The notes beneath the pieces were generated by a model. The model was not told the origin of the DNA. It made no database searches and was given only the letters and a program-made list of their open reading frames with translations. From Ornithinibacillus bavariensis (GTDB taxonomy: Bacteria > Bacillota > Bacilli > Bacillales > Amphibacillaceae), in NCBI RefSeq assembly GCF_050433565.1, contig NZ_JBNPWZ010000003.1, positions 124,001-188,000 on the forward strand: a stretch of DNA of 64,000 bases, given 5' to 3'. The translations under genes were made by a program, and so were the position numbers. Below are positions 44,096 to 53,686 of this stretch, one piece after another; position 1 is the stretch's first letter; the number at the start of each line of letters is the position of its first letter.

Positions 44096-44887
44096 ATGTG
44101 GGGTATCCGTATGAATAATTATGATAATAACAATACAGCAAGAAGATATGTTGGATACGTTAGTCAGCTGGGGACGACACAACTGCACTTACGTAACCCA
44201 ATTATAATTGCATGGTGGTCTATTGCTTATCCAGGATTTGGACATCTTTTGCTTTCGAAATATTTAAGAGGAATGGCGTTATTTATATGGGAAATGGTCA
44301 TTAATTTAAATGCGCATTTAAATGAAGCGATAATTTATACATTCATAGGAGATTTTGAACAAGCGAAAGCCGTCTTGGATACTAGATGGCTCATGTTATA
44401 TCTTCCTACCTACTTTTTTGCTACTTGGGATAGTTATCGAACAGCTGTCGATATGAATAAGATAACACTTTTAGCACAACGAGAAAAACATCGTTTCAAC
44501 TCCTTTGTTCTTGGTGCGTTTGAAATTAACTATTTGGATAAGAGGAATCCCATAACTGCATTATTATGGTCTTTTATCATGCCGGGCTTAGGGCAGCTGT
44601 ATATTCATCGTATAGTTTTAGCAGGCTTTATTTTAATATGGATGGTAGTGATTACTTATTATTCCCATTTTGTAGAAGGGTTAAATTACATATTCATGGG
44701 GGAGATTCAAAAAGCAACCGAGGTATTCAATAAAGAATGGCTTTTATTCTTACCTTCGATTTATGGGTTTTCTATGTATGATGCTTATGTGAATACAGTT
44801 GAAAATAATAAACTTTATATCAGAGAACAGCGATACTATCTTCAGGAAACTTATCAACACCCTAGTTTCAGGGTAAGGAAAGAATAA
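44096..44887 (+). CDS. membrane protein with internal duplication
   Basis: ATG at 44096 follows GGAG by seven bases. The 263-aa protein consists of two similar halves, about residues 34-118 and 152-235. Each starts with NPI and a Trp/Ser-rich helix ending PGFGHL or PGLGQLY, followed by a membrane helix, an Asn/His segment (FIGDFEQAKAVLDTRW versus FMGEIQKATEVFNKEW), another helix, and DSYRTAVDMN versus DAYVNTVENN. The PGLGQLY motif is shared with TM2-like proteins. No function is assigned. The next gene follows after 14 bases, probably on one transcript. Confidence 0.7.
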   Translation: MWGIRMNNYDNNNTARRYVGYVSQLGTTQLHLRNPIIIAWWSIAYPGFGHLLLSKYLRGMALFIWEMVINLNAHLNEAIIYTFIGDFEQAKAVLDTRWLMLYLPTYFFATWDSYRTAVDMNKITLLAQREKHRFNSFVLGAFEINYLDKRNPITALLWSFIMPGLGQLYIHRIVLAGFILIWMVVITYYSHFVEGLNYIFMGEIQKATEVFNKEWLLFLPSIYGFSMYDAYVNTVENNKLYIREQRYYLQETYQHPSFRVRKE

Positions 44888-44901
44888 GGTGGTAATAAAC
44901 A

Positions 44902-45381
44902 ATGCAGGTATTTTCTATTTTTGAACATTCTCCATCACTTGAATTAGCAATCACAAAATTAGAACAAGAAGGAGTGACAAAGAAGAACATATTTGCCATA
45001 CCAATCGATGAATCAGATGAGACATTAAAAATTTTCGATTCGATACATGATGCAGATGGTTTTTCTTTTTTAGATAAATCACTTGCATTAGCAGTTGCTA
45101 CTGGGGTTGTGGGAACTAGTTTAGGGTTTAATCTTACATGGGGGCCAATTATATGGGGGTTAATAGCAGCATTTATTGGATTCTCTATTGGCTTCTTATG
45201 GAATATATGTGTTATCAAGCTTACTAAAAATAGTCGACGAACAGAAAGGAAAATACTCCCTTTAGTAATTTTAGTAGTTGAGTGCGAGAGAGAAAATGTT
45301 AAAAGCGTCGAGTTTATTTTAAAAGAACATAAAGCATTAGGAGTTAATACTCCTCATTTAAACGATGATGAAAATTTATGA
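44902..45381 (+). CDS. membrane protein with paired alpha/beta segments, unknown
   Basis: AAGGTGG precedes ATG by nine bases. The 159-aa protein starts with a small alpha/beta segment (VFSIFEHSPSLELAITKLEQ), continues with two hydrophobic helices joined by a Gly-rich turn (about residues 62-105), and ends with a basic stretch and a second alpha/beta segment (LVILVVECERENVKSVEFIL). The layout resembles small stress-type membrane proteins, but I do not recognise the family. Likely co-transcribed with the preceding membrane protein. Confidence 0.65.
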   Translation: MQVFSIFEHSPSLELAITKLEQEGVTKKNIFAIPIDESDETLKIFDSIHDADGFSFLDKSLALAVATGVVGTSLGFNLTWGPIIWGLIAAFIGFSIGFLWNICVIKLTKNSRRTERKILPLVILVVECERENVKSVEFILKEHKALGVNTPHLNDDENL

Positions 45382-45756
45382 TTTTTTTGTTCTTCAAAAG
45401 TTAACATATTATTAAAGCAATTCTATTCAAGCTTCTACACTCTTTGAAAGTTTCCATCTGATAATTATTTTGAGATGTTTATTCGTTAGCAACCAATACC
45501 AAGGAGTGGAAAAAAGAATGTTCTTGGAAACATCCAAACTATTTATTCTCTCCTACTGATCGAAAAAAGCGAATCCATTCAGATTCGCTCTTAGATTTAA
45601 ATATAGAATTATTTCGCCGCCCACCTATAATGGTAATCATTAATTCAGCGCAATTAAATAGGACTACATTTCCGGATCTCGATAATAACTAGCATGTTCT
45701 TTCCTAGTTACGTTATACAAAATTCTAACTCCGAACTGCATCAGGGAGTTTATCGT
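45382..45756. other. gene-free stretch with minus-strand terminator (45562-45589)
   Basis: AGCGAATC (45568-45575) pairs with GATTCGCT (45582-45589); six T follow on the minus strand, so it probably ends the DUF3231 transcript although it lies 170 bases beyond its stop. Nothing else is recognisable. Confidence 0.55.
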
Positions 45757-46740
45757 TCAAAGATCCATTTTAGGTGGTTCCTCAATCCATCCTTTAGACA
45801 TCAAGAGGGCAGCTCCTTCTCTTGTGTATTCAAATATATCTTTGGCTTGTACACCTATTTTTGTGATTAAGTCATTTCTCCACAAGAAAGTTGCACTAAA
45901 TCCTTGACCTCCCAGACTAAAACTACCTAACAGATAATTACAAAACAGCATAAGCCTATCAGAAAATGGAGCAATGGTTGAAGACGTAACTGTTCCACCA
46001 GGTGTTGAAGGAGGTTGGATATTACTTTCTATTAGTATACCTTCATTTTCAAGTATAATTTCTTTTGAAAGCTCCAAACCTTTTGAAAAGTACTTTTGCA
46101 CATCCTTATCCTTTGCACATTGTGCAAAACCTTTCATTAATTGCATCCCTGTAATGTTGCTTTCAAACCCACGATATAATACACCGAATTCGATGGTATT
46201 TAATAATCTTTTTTGCCCTAAAATAGTACTTCCCTTCATGTACTGTTTATCAGATATAAAGTCAATTGAACTTGGCATATTGACATAATTTGGACGTGAC
46301 AGAATAGACTTTCCAAGAAGATATTGTGTAAATTTATCATAATAATTCTCTGTTATTTCAGTAAGTTGCTTATAAAGTTTTATGATGTCTTCTCTATATG
46401 AAATTGTTAAATGCAGTGCATACATTCCTGTACTTATTTCCTTTAAAATCCTGCTAAACATAATATCAAAACCATTTTCCCATAGCTTTGGTGCTTCTAA
46501 ATTGACATCCACTTTTGTAAAGCCTTTTGGAGGTACTGCACCTTCATTTATAAACATGGACTCCATTTCAATAATCTTTGGATGAAGCTGCTCCCACAAG
46601 CCTGACATTAGATTTTTAGCTTCTTCATCATCAGCTTTTTCAATAAAGTACTCTAATATTCTCAAAATCATTGTCTTTTTATGATATGTCATCCATAATG
46701 CACCTAGTTCTGTGGAGCTCATTTTATATTTATTAGACAT
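45757..46740 (-). CDS. DUF3231 family protein
   Basis: The 327-aa protein belongs to the DUF3231 group common in spore-formers. It is made of two similar helical halves (about residues 5-160 and 170-325): ELGALWMTYHKKTMILRILEYF and the later IEFGVLYRGFESNITGMQLM occupy equivalent places, as do AVPPKGF and NIQPPSTPGG. The halves resemble ferritin-like or coat-F-type helical bundles. The function is unknown. It stands alone with its own terminator. Confidence 0.75.
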   Translation of the reverse strand: MSNKYKMSSTELGALWMTYHKKTMILRILEYFIEKADDEEAKNLMSGLWEQLHPKIIEMESMFINEGAVPPKGFTKVDVNLEAPKLWENGFDIMFSRILKEISTGMYALHLTISYREDIIKLYKQLTEITENYYDKFTQYLLGKSILSRPNYVNMPSSIDFISDKQYMKGSTILGQKRLLNTIEFGVLYRGFESNITGMQLMKGFAQCAKDKDVQKYFSKGLELSKEIILENEGILIESNIQPPSTPGGTVTSSTIAPFSDRLMLFCNYLLGSFSLGGQGFSATFLWRNDLITKIGVQAKDIFEYTREGAALLMSKGWIEEPPKMDL

Positions 46741-47279
46741 ATATAAACCTCCAATTAATAATTCTAGACATATTCTTTCCTACCTGATGACAAATATGTA
46801 TCTTTCAATCAATAATATAGACATTTGTATAGAAGAGAATGCCCATTTTCTTTCTAGGACTATTCTTCTGTATAGTGAAGTGCTATTTTCGGTTTAATAT
46901 GCCATAAACTTATAGGCTGAACTGATTATTCTTAGTTTAAGTTTTTTATTTGCTCCTCGAAAGTTTACGTTTTATAATTTCAATAATTTTTAAAGCTAGA
47001 TTTGAATCGAAAGACAAAATATAAATGGTGGAAATTAATATGAACGTGGTAAAATCGAATGGACACTTGCTTTATCCATATTAAGTGACTTAAAGAAAAC
47101 CGTACTTTTTTATGAGGGATAAAGATGTGAATCAAGCACGGGTTGAGAGAATAGTTTGTCATTAGTATTAACCAACTCTATTCTTTCAATATAAGTACTT
47201 CACAAAATACATGCAGTTAGCTTTTAAGATATCTGTTTTATATTGTAAAAGCCTGAGTAGGCGATTGGAGGGTAGAACT
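46741..47279. other. gene-free stretch
   Basis: No SD-supported frame is visible. Short frames on both strands lack start signals, and the plus frame entering from 47211 belongs to the untranslated side of the next gene. Confidence 0.5.
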
Positions 47280-47816
47280 GTGACACTTGAAAGAGGAATT
47301 TATATTATAACTGGGGTAATGGCATCTGGAAAATCCACAATTTCCCAAATGTTAGCAGAGAAATTTGAGAAAGGAGTTCATGTGCGTGGAGATGTTTTTC
47401 GAAAAATGATCGTAAAAGGAAACATTGATATGACTCCAAATTATTCCCAAAGTGCGTTAGAGCAATTAAGACTCCGTTTTAAGATTGCAGCAAAAGTAGT
47501 AGAAATGTATTACAATGCAGGATTTTCTGTCGTGGTTCAAGATAATTATTTAGGAAAAGAGGTCATGGGCTTTCTAGATGAATTCAAATCAAAGCCAATT
47601 TACTTCATTACACTTCATCCAAATGTTAATTCAATAATTGAAAGAGAGCAAAAGCGAAATAAGTCTGGATATACGGCATGGCAAGTAGAAACGCTTAATA
47701 ACGTACTATTACATGAAAACCCTAAAATAGGACTTTGGAATGATTCTTCCTATATGACTCCTGAGGAAACGCTATCTAAAATTATAAAACGTAAAGAAGA
47801 GGCCCGTATTAGATAA
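47280..47816 (+). CDS. P-loop kinase of the zeta toxin / phosphotransferase type
   Basis: GTG at 47280 lies eight bases after GGAGG, giving 178 aa. Walker A is GVMASGKST (residues 12-20), followed by HVRGDVFRKMI with the Asp typical of chloramphenicol-phosphotransferase and zeta-like kinases, VVVQDNYLG, and a lid region IEREQKRNKSGY rich in Arg/Lys. Such proteins phosphorylate small molecules; the substrate is unknown. There is no adjacent antitoxin, so a toxin role is unlikely. Confidence 0.75.
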   Translation: MTLERGIYIITGVMASGKSTISQMLAEKFEKGVHVRGDVFRKMIVKGNIDMTPNYSQSALEQLRLRFKIAAKVVEMYYNAGFSVVVQDNYLGKEVMGFLDEFKSKPIYFITLHPNVNSIIEREQKRNKSGYTAWQVETLNNVLLHENPKIGLWNDSSYMTPEETLSKIIKRKEEARIR

Positions 47817-47881
47817 TTATTAGTCGTGAGAGTAAATTCTCTAATCCGCTAAAGAAGAAATCATTTAAATAGACTAATCTC

Positions 47882-47910
47882 AAAAAGTCGAATCCTAAGG
47901 AATTCGACTC
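47882..47910 (-). terminator. probable terminator beyond the phage lysin
   Basis: AGTCGAAT (47886-47893) pairs with ATTCGACT (47902-47909), with TTTTTG on the minus strand. It is the first minus-strand terminator after the lysin gene and marks the left limit of the phage-derived cluster. Confidence 0.55.
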
Positions 47911-48089
47911 ATGAGGTTAAAAAATTAAATACTTACTAGTTTAGGAAACGTAGTGACCTTCAAAAAAATTGTGATAAAAAGTGTACCCTAGTATCTAAAA
48001 TAATGAGAAAAAAGAAATTAATACAGCTTTTTAAGTAACAAGAACAATTTCCTCAGGTAGTCCAATAGAATAAGAAAATAGTTAGTTTC

Positions 48090-48950
48090 TTAAATTTTCT
48101 TTAATATTGCACCTGTTTCAGGCCCTACGTAAATATTTACTTTACCAAAATCCCTTGTCTGGATAGTAACAACGTTAGCCTGAGGCCTACCAAGCACCTC
48201 ATATTGTAATCCACCAAATTTCCTTGGATTTAAGAAGCCTTTTTCGTTACCTTTAACCGGCGCAACCGTGGTTGAATAAACTCGCCAACTAGAAGCTGTT
48301 TTTGGTAGGTAAAGAATTTCTTTTTTATTTGTCTTACCAGGTAACTTAATCTTTTGCCCGATTAATATGAGATGTTTATTATCGATACCATTAAGTTTAA
48401 CAAGTGCATCCACTGTTGTATTGTAGGCATTAGCAATCTTTGTAAGGTTATCTCCGGCCTTAACTACATAAATATTATTCCCAGTTACACTTTCTGCTAC
48501 AAAGTAATCCTTGACATACTGAGTGGGGTCTAAAGTTCTGGCTTTTGGATCATTAATCCAACCAAGAGATGGACTAGATTTTTTTCGCACCTCGTAATGC
48601 AAATGCGAACCAGTTACTCTTGCACCCGTAGCACCCTGTTTACCGATTATGTCACCCTGTTTAACTGTTTGTCCTTTTTTTACTGTCACACTAGAAAGAT
48701 GAGCATAGACATGAGCCCGATTGTATTTATCTTGAATAACGACTACATTACCGTAGCCTCCGACACCAGTACCACTTACTCCATTTCCAGCGTACAATAC
48801 TTTACCCGGTATGAATGCACCAACCGGTGCTTGATGACCCTTAACTAGATCAATCCCATCATGAAACGTATTCCTTTGACCAGTAATCGGATCTGTACGG
48901 TACCCATACGGACTTGTAACTCTATAACCTTCGAATGGCATTACTAACAC
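48090..48950 (-). CDS. phage lysin: M23 peptidase with LysM
   Basis: The 286-aa endolysin starts with an M23 peptidase domain (about residues 5-150): the zinc ligands are in TFHDGIDL (His and Asp) and SHLHYEV (His-x-His). A LysM domain follows (about 160-206, YVVKAGDNLTKIANAYNTT). The last 75 residues form a beta-rich wall-binding-like segment (SSWRVYSTTVAPVKG). It has no signal peptide, so release needs the adjacent holin. It is the last gene of the cluster. Confidence 0.9.
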   Translation of the reverse strand: MLVMPFEGYRVTSPYGYRTDPITGQRNTFHDGIDLVKGHQAPVGAFIPGKVLYAGNGVSGTGVGGYGNVVVIQDKYNRAHVYAHLSSVTVKKGQTVKQGDIIGKQGATGARVTGSHLHYEVRKKSSPSLGWINDPKARTLDPTQYVKDYFVAESVTGNNIYVVKAGDNLTKIANAYNTTVDALVKLNGIDNKHLILIGQKIKLPGKTNKKEILYLPKTASSWRVYSTTVAPVKGNEKGFLNPRKFGGLQYEVLGRPQANVVTIQTRDFGKVNIYVGPETGAILKKI

Positions 48951-48966
48951 ACCTCCTTACTTCATA

Positions 48967-49194
48967 CTATTTTTTAGTAACAATTTTTGATTGATCAAAC
49001 AAACCAGCTGCAGACAATCCAATCATTAATCCATACATAATTTGCTCTTTCAAAGTACCACCAACATAAAAAATACCTGCTAGTAGTCCTAAAAATAAAG
49101 ATACTGCCGGTAAGTATTTATTGGAGAATCCAAGTTGCTTAAACAACTCTGTTAAAGCAATTACAACTGCTATAGACAATGCCATATCAAACAT
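48967..49194 (-). CDS. phage holin
   Basis: This 75-aa protein has two or three membrane helices (about residues 3-16, 27-45, 50-66) and a charged C-terminus (DQSKIVTKK), the pattern of small phage holins. It lies 16 bases upstream of the lysin gene, so the two make a lysis cassette. SD GGAGGT precedes ATG. Confidence 0.82.
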   Translation of the reverse strand: MFDMALSIAVVIALTELFKQLGFSNKYLPAVSLFLGLLAGIFYVGGTLKEQIMYGLMIGLSAAGLFDQSKIVTKK

Positions 49195-49212
49195 GTATTT
49201 ACCTCCTAAAAT

Positions 49213-49243
49213 TAAAAAAGACCATAATGGTTTGGTCTTTTTA
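49213..49243 (-). terminator. Rho-independent terminator before the lysis cassette
   Basis: AAAAAGACCA pairs with TGGTCTTTTT around a short loop, T-runs on both strands. It separates the broken tailspike gene from the holin, so the holin-lysin pair may have its own promoter or rely on readthrough. Confidence 0.75.
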
Positions 49244-49245
49244 TT

Positions 49246-50794
49246 CTATCTCCATTCTGTAAATTCCGGTTTTCCGTCCTCGGTAATAAACATCCTATAT
49301 CTAGTTCCAGATATATTATTATTAATTACTAGTCCATCGAATCCAGAATTAGGAGGGATCGATATTGCACCTTCAATCCCTTGAGCATTATTATTAAAGG
49401 ACTGAATGTTTAAACATGTAGAAGTTACTGATATCCCATATTTATTGTTAGAAAGTAAAATTTGATTATCTTTAATAAGCACTCCATTACAATTCGTACT
49501 CAATACAATTGCACTTCTGGAATTTGGTGTTTCTAGACTAGTTTTTCTAATAATGTTGCCTTCTATCATTGAATTATCTACACCTGCTAGATTGATTGCC
49601 GCTCTCCCAGTTGACTTTATAACATTATTAAAAATCTTTAAGTATGCAGAATCCTGGCTATATACCATTTCAAATATACAAGTTTCTGCAGAATTATATT
49701 ATCACGTCCTGAGAATTAACAACCCATGCGGATCATGTGCAATCAAAAAATTTATTACTTACTATTTTCAACCCATCCGTGTGGTAACTATAAATGGCAC
49801 CACTGCCACTAGAAATATTTCTAAATGAATTGGATGTAATTTCTATATTTTTGTACGTTGCAAGTTCATTCCCTTTAATAGATATTGGATTGCCATCACC
49901 AGTAATTCCATTAAAGTAATTATTTTTAATGACAATAGAATCACCTGATTGAACATCTGTATTTGGAATAATTGCTTCTATAAAACTTTTACAATTATTA
50001 AACGTGTTATTCTCAATAATTACGTTATTATTTTTTATTAATCGAATTGCAGTGTTTATAGTGCTTTCGAAGATATTGTTATATATTCTTATTGTATGAA
50101 CCCATTTACCATTAACTGATGAATGGTGACCAATACAAGTTCCCCAAGCAGTAGTGTTAGAGGTATCGCTTTGTCCAAAAAAACAATTACTTATGGTAAC
50201 GTTATAAGTAGGAGTATTATCGTGTGCTCCAAATAAAGGAAATCCACCGGCTGTTTGAAAATCTAATTGAATAGCTTCTGAATAGTTTCTTGAACCATTC
50301 GGTAAGTCGCGATATCCCAAGAACGAGCACCTATCAATCACCACATTTCTAACCCCTGCTAAATCAAATGCATGACCGCCATATACATCCTTTATAGTCA
50401 AATTGGTAAATCTAAGATTCTCAGCATGGGATAGCTGAAAAGCACTACAGTCATCATTAATTTCTTTCAAATTGCAATCGAACACTCCACCATTAATCGA
50501 TATATTTCCATTCCCATTATACTCTGTAAAATAGTCACTACTGTTGCCATTTTGAATCATAGAGGCGGTATGACCACGCAAAAACACCGCATCCTGTGCA
50601 GATGTAATTGAAGTATTCTTATATACAACTAAAGGACTACCCCATCGATACATACCTGGTGGAACATAAATGTCGACAGCTCCTTGTTCCTTAGCTAGAT
50701 TAAGTGCATATTGAAATACTTTAGAATCATCCGCGATTCCATCCCCCACCGCACCAAAATCCTTAATGTTTATTTTGTTTACTATATTCATCAA
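49246..50794 (-). pseudogene. second pectate-lyase-fold tailspike, broken
   Basis: The frame from 50794 encodes a right-handed beta-helix protein very like the intact tailspike at 53687-55570 (shared INIK-FGA-GDG-ADD start, SEAIQ, GGFP-FG, TTAW). It stops at TGA (49735-49733) after FFDCT. The same frame then continues SAWVVNSQDVII and meets a second stop; shifting by one base near 49697-49702 restores a long helix-like frame (NSAETCIFE) to 49246. One nonsense and one +1 frameshift therefore separate two halves of one gene. It lacks the coiled-coil N-terminus of the intact copy. Confidence 0.8.
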
Positions 50795-50851
50795 TATTAC
50801 CTCACTTATAATATTAGTGTTTTACATTCATGCACATAAGAAAATAGACCA

Positions 50852-51070
50852 TTACCTCGGCGGCAAACGCTCTTCAATATCGTCTAGTTTTGTAATGACA
50901 ATATCGTATTTTGTACTAAATCCTTTAAGAATTTCGTTCTGATCATCTATTGTATGATAGAGTTTTTTTTCTCTCTCCTGAGATTCTTTTCTACTAGAAT
51001 AAAATAGCCATACAAAAAGGACCGCGAATGGCCCTTGTGTGAGGAAATATTGAATTAATGTTTCATCCAT
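50852..51070 (-). CDS. BhlA/UviB-like holin
   Basis: The 72-aa protein has one N-terminal membrane helix (QYFLTQGPFAVLFVWLFYSS) followed by a charged helix (SRKESQEREKKLYHTIDDQNEIL), the BhlA/UviB pattern associated with bacteriocin or phage release. GGGGG precedes ATG by about six bases. A terminator lies upstream, between it and the tail operon. Confidence 0.82.
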   Translation of the reverse strand: MDETLIQYFLTQGPFAVLFVWLFYSSRKESQEREKKLYHTIDDQNEILKGFSTKYDIVITKLDDIEERLPPR

Positions 51071-51101
51071 GGCGAACCCCCATATTTACTACATAAAAAT
51101 A

Positions 51102-51133
51102 AAAAAGAACCGACCCTAAAATCGGTTCTTTTT
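51102..51133. terminator. bidirectional terminator after the tail operon
   Basis: AAAAAGAACCGA (51102-51113) pairs perfectly with TCGGTTCTTTTT (51122-51133). It ends the tail-gene transcript upstream of the BhlA-like gene. Confidence 0.85.
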
Positions 51134-51523
51134 ATGTTTTCTTAATTTCAATTTTATAATTTGTTATTTAGTTTAGTACGACTCCTCCAATAAAAGAAGG
51201 TATATTACTTCACAGAAACAAAAACTGATAGATTTACTCACTCCCAGCCAAAGTATTACCAGATTACCCTATCCTCACACCCATTAAAAAACCTAACTTG
51301 ATCATTTTACTAGAGTTAGTCTAGTTAACGGAAAATTCTAATAGAATTAGCCCGTATAGTTCCCCTGACTGGTGTATTATAATAAAGGCAATCTAATAAT
51401 AAACGCAATAATATATACTATATTTTGCGATAATTCAATTCATAAAATAGATTAATATTGATAGCAATGAAAAGAGAACTATATAAGATTTAAGTCAAAT
51501 GTTAAAACTCTTTGAATGACTTC
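51134..51523. other. AT-rich gene-free stretch inside the cluster
   Basis: No SD-supported frame on either strand. It separates the tail operon from the lysis and second tailspike genes; gene decay or a regulatory spacer are both possible. Confidence 0.5.
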
Positions 51524-51724
51524 TCAATTTTCGTTAAGTTGCTCTAACTCTTCTCTAATCCGCTTTATGTTTTTTAAGTCAATACGGGAATAAACATTAT
51601 CTCCAATTGCGATACTCTCTAATTCGTTATTGTTTCTTTTATCTTCCAGTTCCTTCGCATCGTAAGCTTCTACTTCGATAATATCGTCATCACCGCTATG
51701 TGTGGTTACATTTAATTTAATCAT
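51524..51724 (-). CDS. small phage protein, unknown
   Basis: This 66-aa acidic protein has a short beta segment (MIKLNVTTHSGDDD) and an Asp/Glu/Lys-rich helix at the end (IKRIREELEQLNEN). Its ATG overlaps the end of the tail-tip gene, so it is translated in the tail operon. The function is unknown; similar small proteins often follow tail-tip genes in Bacillus and Listeria phages. Confidence 0.6.
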   Translation of the reverse strand: MIKLNVTTHSGDDDIIEVEAYDAKELEDKRNNNELESIAIGDNVYSRIDLKNIKRIREELEQLNEN

Positions 51725-53595
51725 TACATTGCTCCTCCTAGATGACTTTGTATATATACACGTAATATAATATCTGCTTCAATCCGAGCTAATCCGTTCG
51801 GACTTATCGATACCTCGTGACGTCCTCGTGCCACCTTACCGGTTGCATCTTTCGCCATATAATCCGCTAAATTAATTCGATCTCCTATCGTTCCAGTATG
51901 CGGTACCACATTTCCGTCAACTCGAATTACAACGGAAGATGGTAGTGAGGATAATTCGACTATCTTATGCTCGACTTCGTGCGTATGATTTGGAAGGTTT
52001 ATTTCATGCGTATGGTTGGATAACACAATGTCGTGTGTGTGATTAGGTACGCTAAAGTTATGAGTATGCGCAGGAATTGTTACCGAATGCGTATGGTCTC
52101 CATCCGCATCGAACGTGTATATCGACCCTGCCTCGGATGATTCAAATTGTACAGTAGGCGAATAATTTTGCTCTTGTGCAAATCCAAAATATCTTCTCTT
52201 TTGAAGGGTACCCGACGCTGTCCCATTATCGACAAACAACCTATGACGATGTCCTCCACCCGAAGGTGTTGAGCGTGTCGTACCTCCGCCACTTTGTGTA
52301 CTTGTCGAGGTTCCTCCACCGCTTGAAGTTGAACGCGTTGTACCACCACCACCTCCGCTAGACTTTACAATTGCCCCGCCACCTTTAGTCGCTTGCGAGT
52401 AGGCACGAAATCGCTTTGTACGGAAGTTTAATTCACAAGTATTTACGTTAACTACATCATCATCGATATAAAACGGAATAACTGCTGGTATATTAGAATC
52501 GCAATTATCCTGGTAATTGAACGAAATGATATTCGTAGCGCCTTGCGAATACGCATCGTTAATCTGCTGTTTATGTTCGATATCCGCTTGTATAGTTGCA
52601 ATATCATCAAGTCTATTAGCGATTTTATAATCGACGTTATATTCCTCGGATAAGTCCGGAATGTTCTCCTCAATAATACGTCCATAATACGTTTTATGTT
52701 CGACTATTATCCGTGTAACTCCGTTTAATACTCGCCGTTCATGCGCATATTCAGGTAGGACAGATAAGTCCGCTGCATTAGCTGTAAAAGAAATCGTCGG
52801 CTCTTTCCATTTGTCGAGGAGAGCTTGCGCTGACGCTTTTAAGGACTCTGCGTCCTCGAACCGTCGGTCAATCCAAATATACGAAATCTTTCCCCATTTC
52901 GCGATTGATTCGTCATCTTTTAAATAATGCCTGCCTCCGTTAACGTCCGCGATAGTAAGTCGATTAACGCCTTCTCCACTACCTTTCGGAATAATATAGT
53001 TAACAATCGACGATGGGTCGGATACTTCCTCGAACGAAATCATATCCTTTCCCCAACGGATTTCCGCCTTTACATCGTCAGGTGCGCGCTTTAAGTTAAG
53101 CGTCCACGGATACGAGGTAGTATCAAAGGTAAACTCAAAAGGCTCGTTAAACGGTTCTGGTATCGATAGTATTGGCGCTAGTAATCCGTTCTCATTCTCG
53201 AAGGCGTAGTGGAAGTATCTTGTAAAATCAACGTCACCTAATCGCCAATGTTTCGTTTCTTGGCGGTCAAGTAGCGCATGCAATACGTACCGTGTAGTCT
53301 GATTCGTAAATTGATGATAACCGTCTAGTACATCGTCCATAAGCGTTGACAATACGTGATGACAGGTGTACGTGATTTTATCGTCCGATTCCGACTTCGA
53401 TGTCATAGTCGGCATTATGCGGTAAAGTCCATAGTATCGTCCGGTAGGTGACGTGATGTCTACGTAATAAAGGTGCGAACATAAATCATTCTTTTTGTCG
53501 TTTTTAGGCAAAGAAAAAGACGCGGTCCACAATTCGTTGACGCGTCTAGTAACGGATATATCGAAGGCGTTCTCGAGTACACCTATCTTGGTCAT
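51724..53595 (-). CDS. tail-tip protein (Tal-like) with glycine linker and HxH repeats
   Basis: The first 360 or so residues match the prophage tail-tip (Tal/endopeptidase-type) hub domain (VTRRVNELWTASFSLP, IVNYIIPKGSGEG, RVLNGVTRIIVEHKTYYGRI). A glycine-serine-threonine linker follows (about 405-445, four SGGG units), then a spike-like region with five HTH triplets spaced 9-10 residues apart (about 498-545), then a beta-rich end. HxH repeats coordinate iron in the T4 gp37 needle, so a metal-bound receptor needle is plausible. It replaces or combines tail tip and receptor-binding roles. Confidence 0.82.
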   Translation of the reverse strand: MTKIGVLENAFDISVTRRVNELWTASFSLPKNDKKNDLCSHLYYVDITSPTGRYYGLYRIMPTMTSKSESDDKITYTCHHVLSTLMDDVLDGYHQFTNQTTRYVLHALLDRQETKHWRLGDVDFTRYFHYAFENENGLLAPILSIPEPFNEPFEFTFDTTSYPWTLNLKRAPDDVKAEIRWGKDMISFEEVSDPSSIVNYIIPKGSGEGVNRLTIADVNGGRHYLKDDESIAKWGKISYIWIDRRFEDAESLKASAQALLDKWKEPTISFTANAADLSVLPEYAHERRVLNGVTRIIVEHKTYYGRIIEENIPDLSEEYNVDYKIANRLDDIATIQADIEHKQQINDAYSQGATNIISFNYQDNCDSNIPAVIPFYIDDDVVNVNTCELNFRTKRFRAYSQATKGGGAIVKSSGGGGGTTRSTSSGGGTSTSTQSGGGTTRSTPSGGGHRHRLFVDNGTASGTLQKRRYFGFAQEQNYSPTVQFESSEAGSIYTFDADGDHTHSVTIPAHTHNFSVPNHTHDIVLSNHTHEINLPNHTHEVEHKIVELSSLPSSVVIRVDGNVVPHTGTIGDRINLADYMAKDATGKVARGRHEVSISPNGLARIEADIILRVYIQSHLGGAM

Positions 53596-53686
53596 GTTTT
53601 TGTCTTTTATAATTAATATAGGACATACCTCCTAATAATAGACACCTCGGAAATGGTATCTATGAAAATTTCGCTATTTATTTCGG

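Noticed and set aside
47280..47816. Zeta-type toxin of a type II toxin-antitoxin system
   Set aside because: The kinase fold fits, but no epsilon-like antitoxin gene is adjacent.
47817..48089. Phage attachment site (attL)
   Set aside because: No tRNA gene, integrase or matching direct repeat at the other end is visible, so no att site can be supported.
52080..52685. Short minus frames inside the tail-tip gene
   Set aside because: Overlapping alternative frames of the same strand without SD, explained by the tail-tip CDS.
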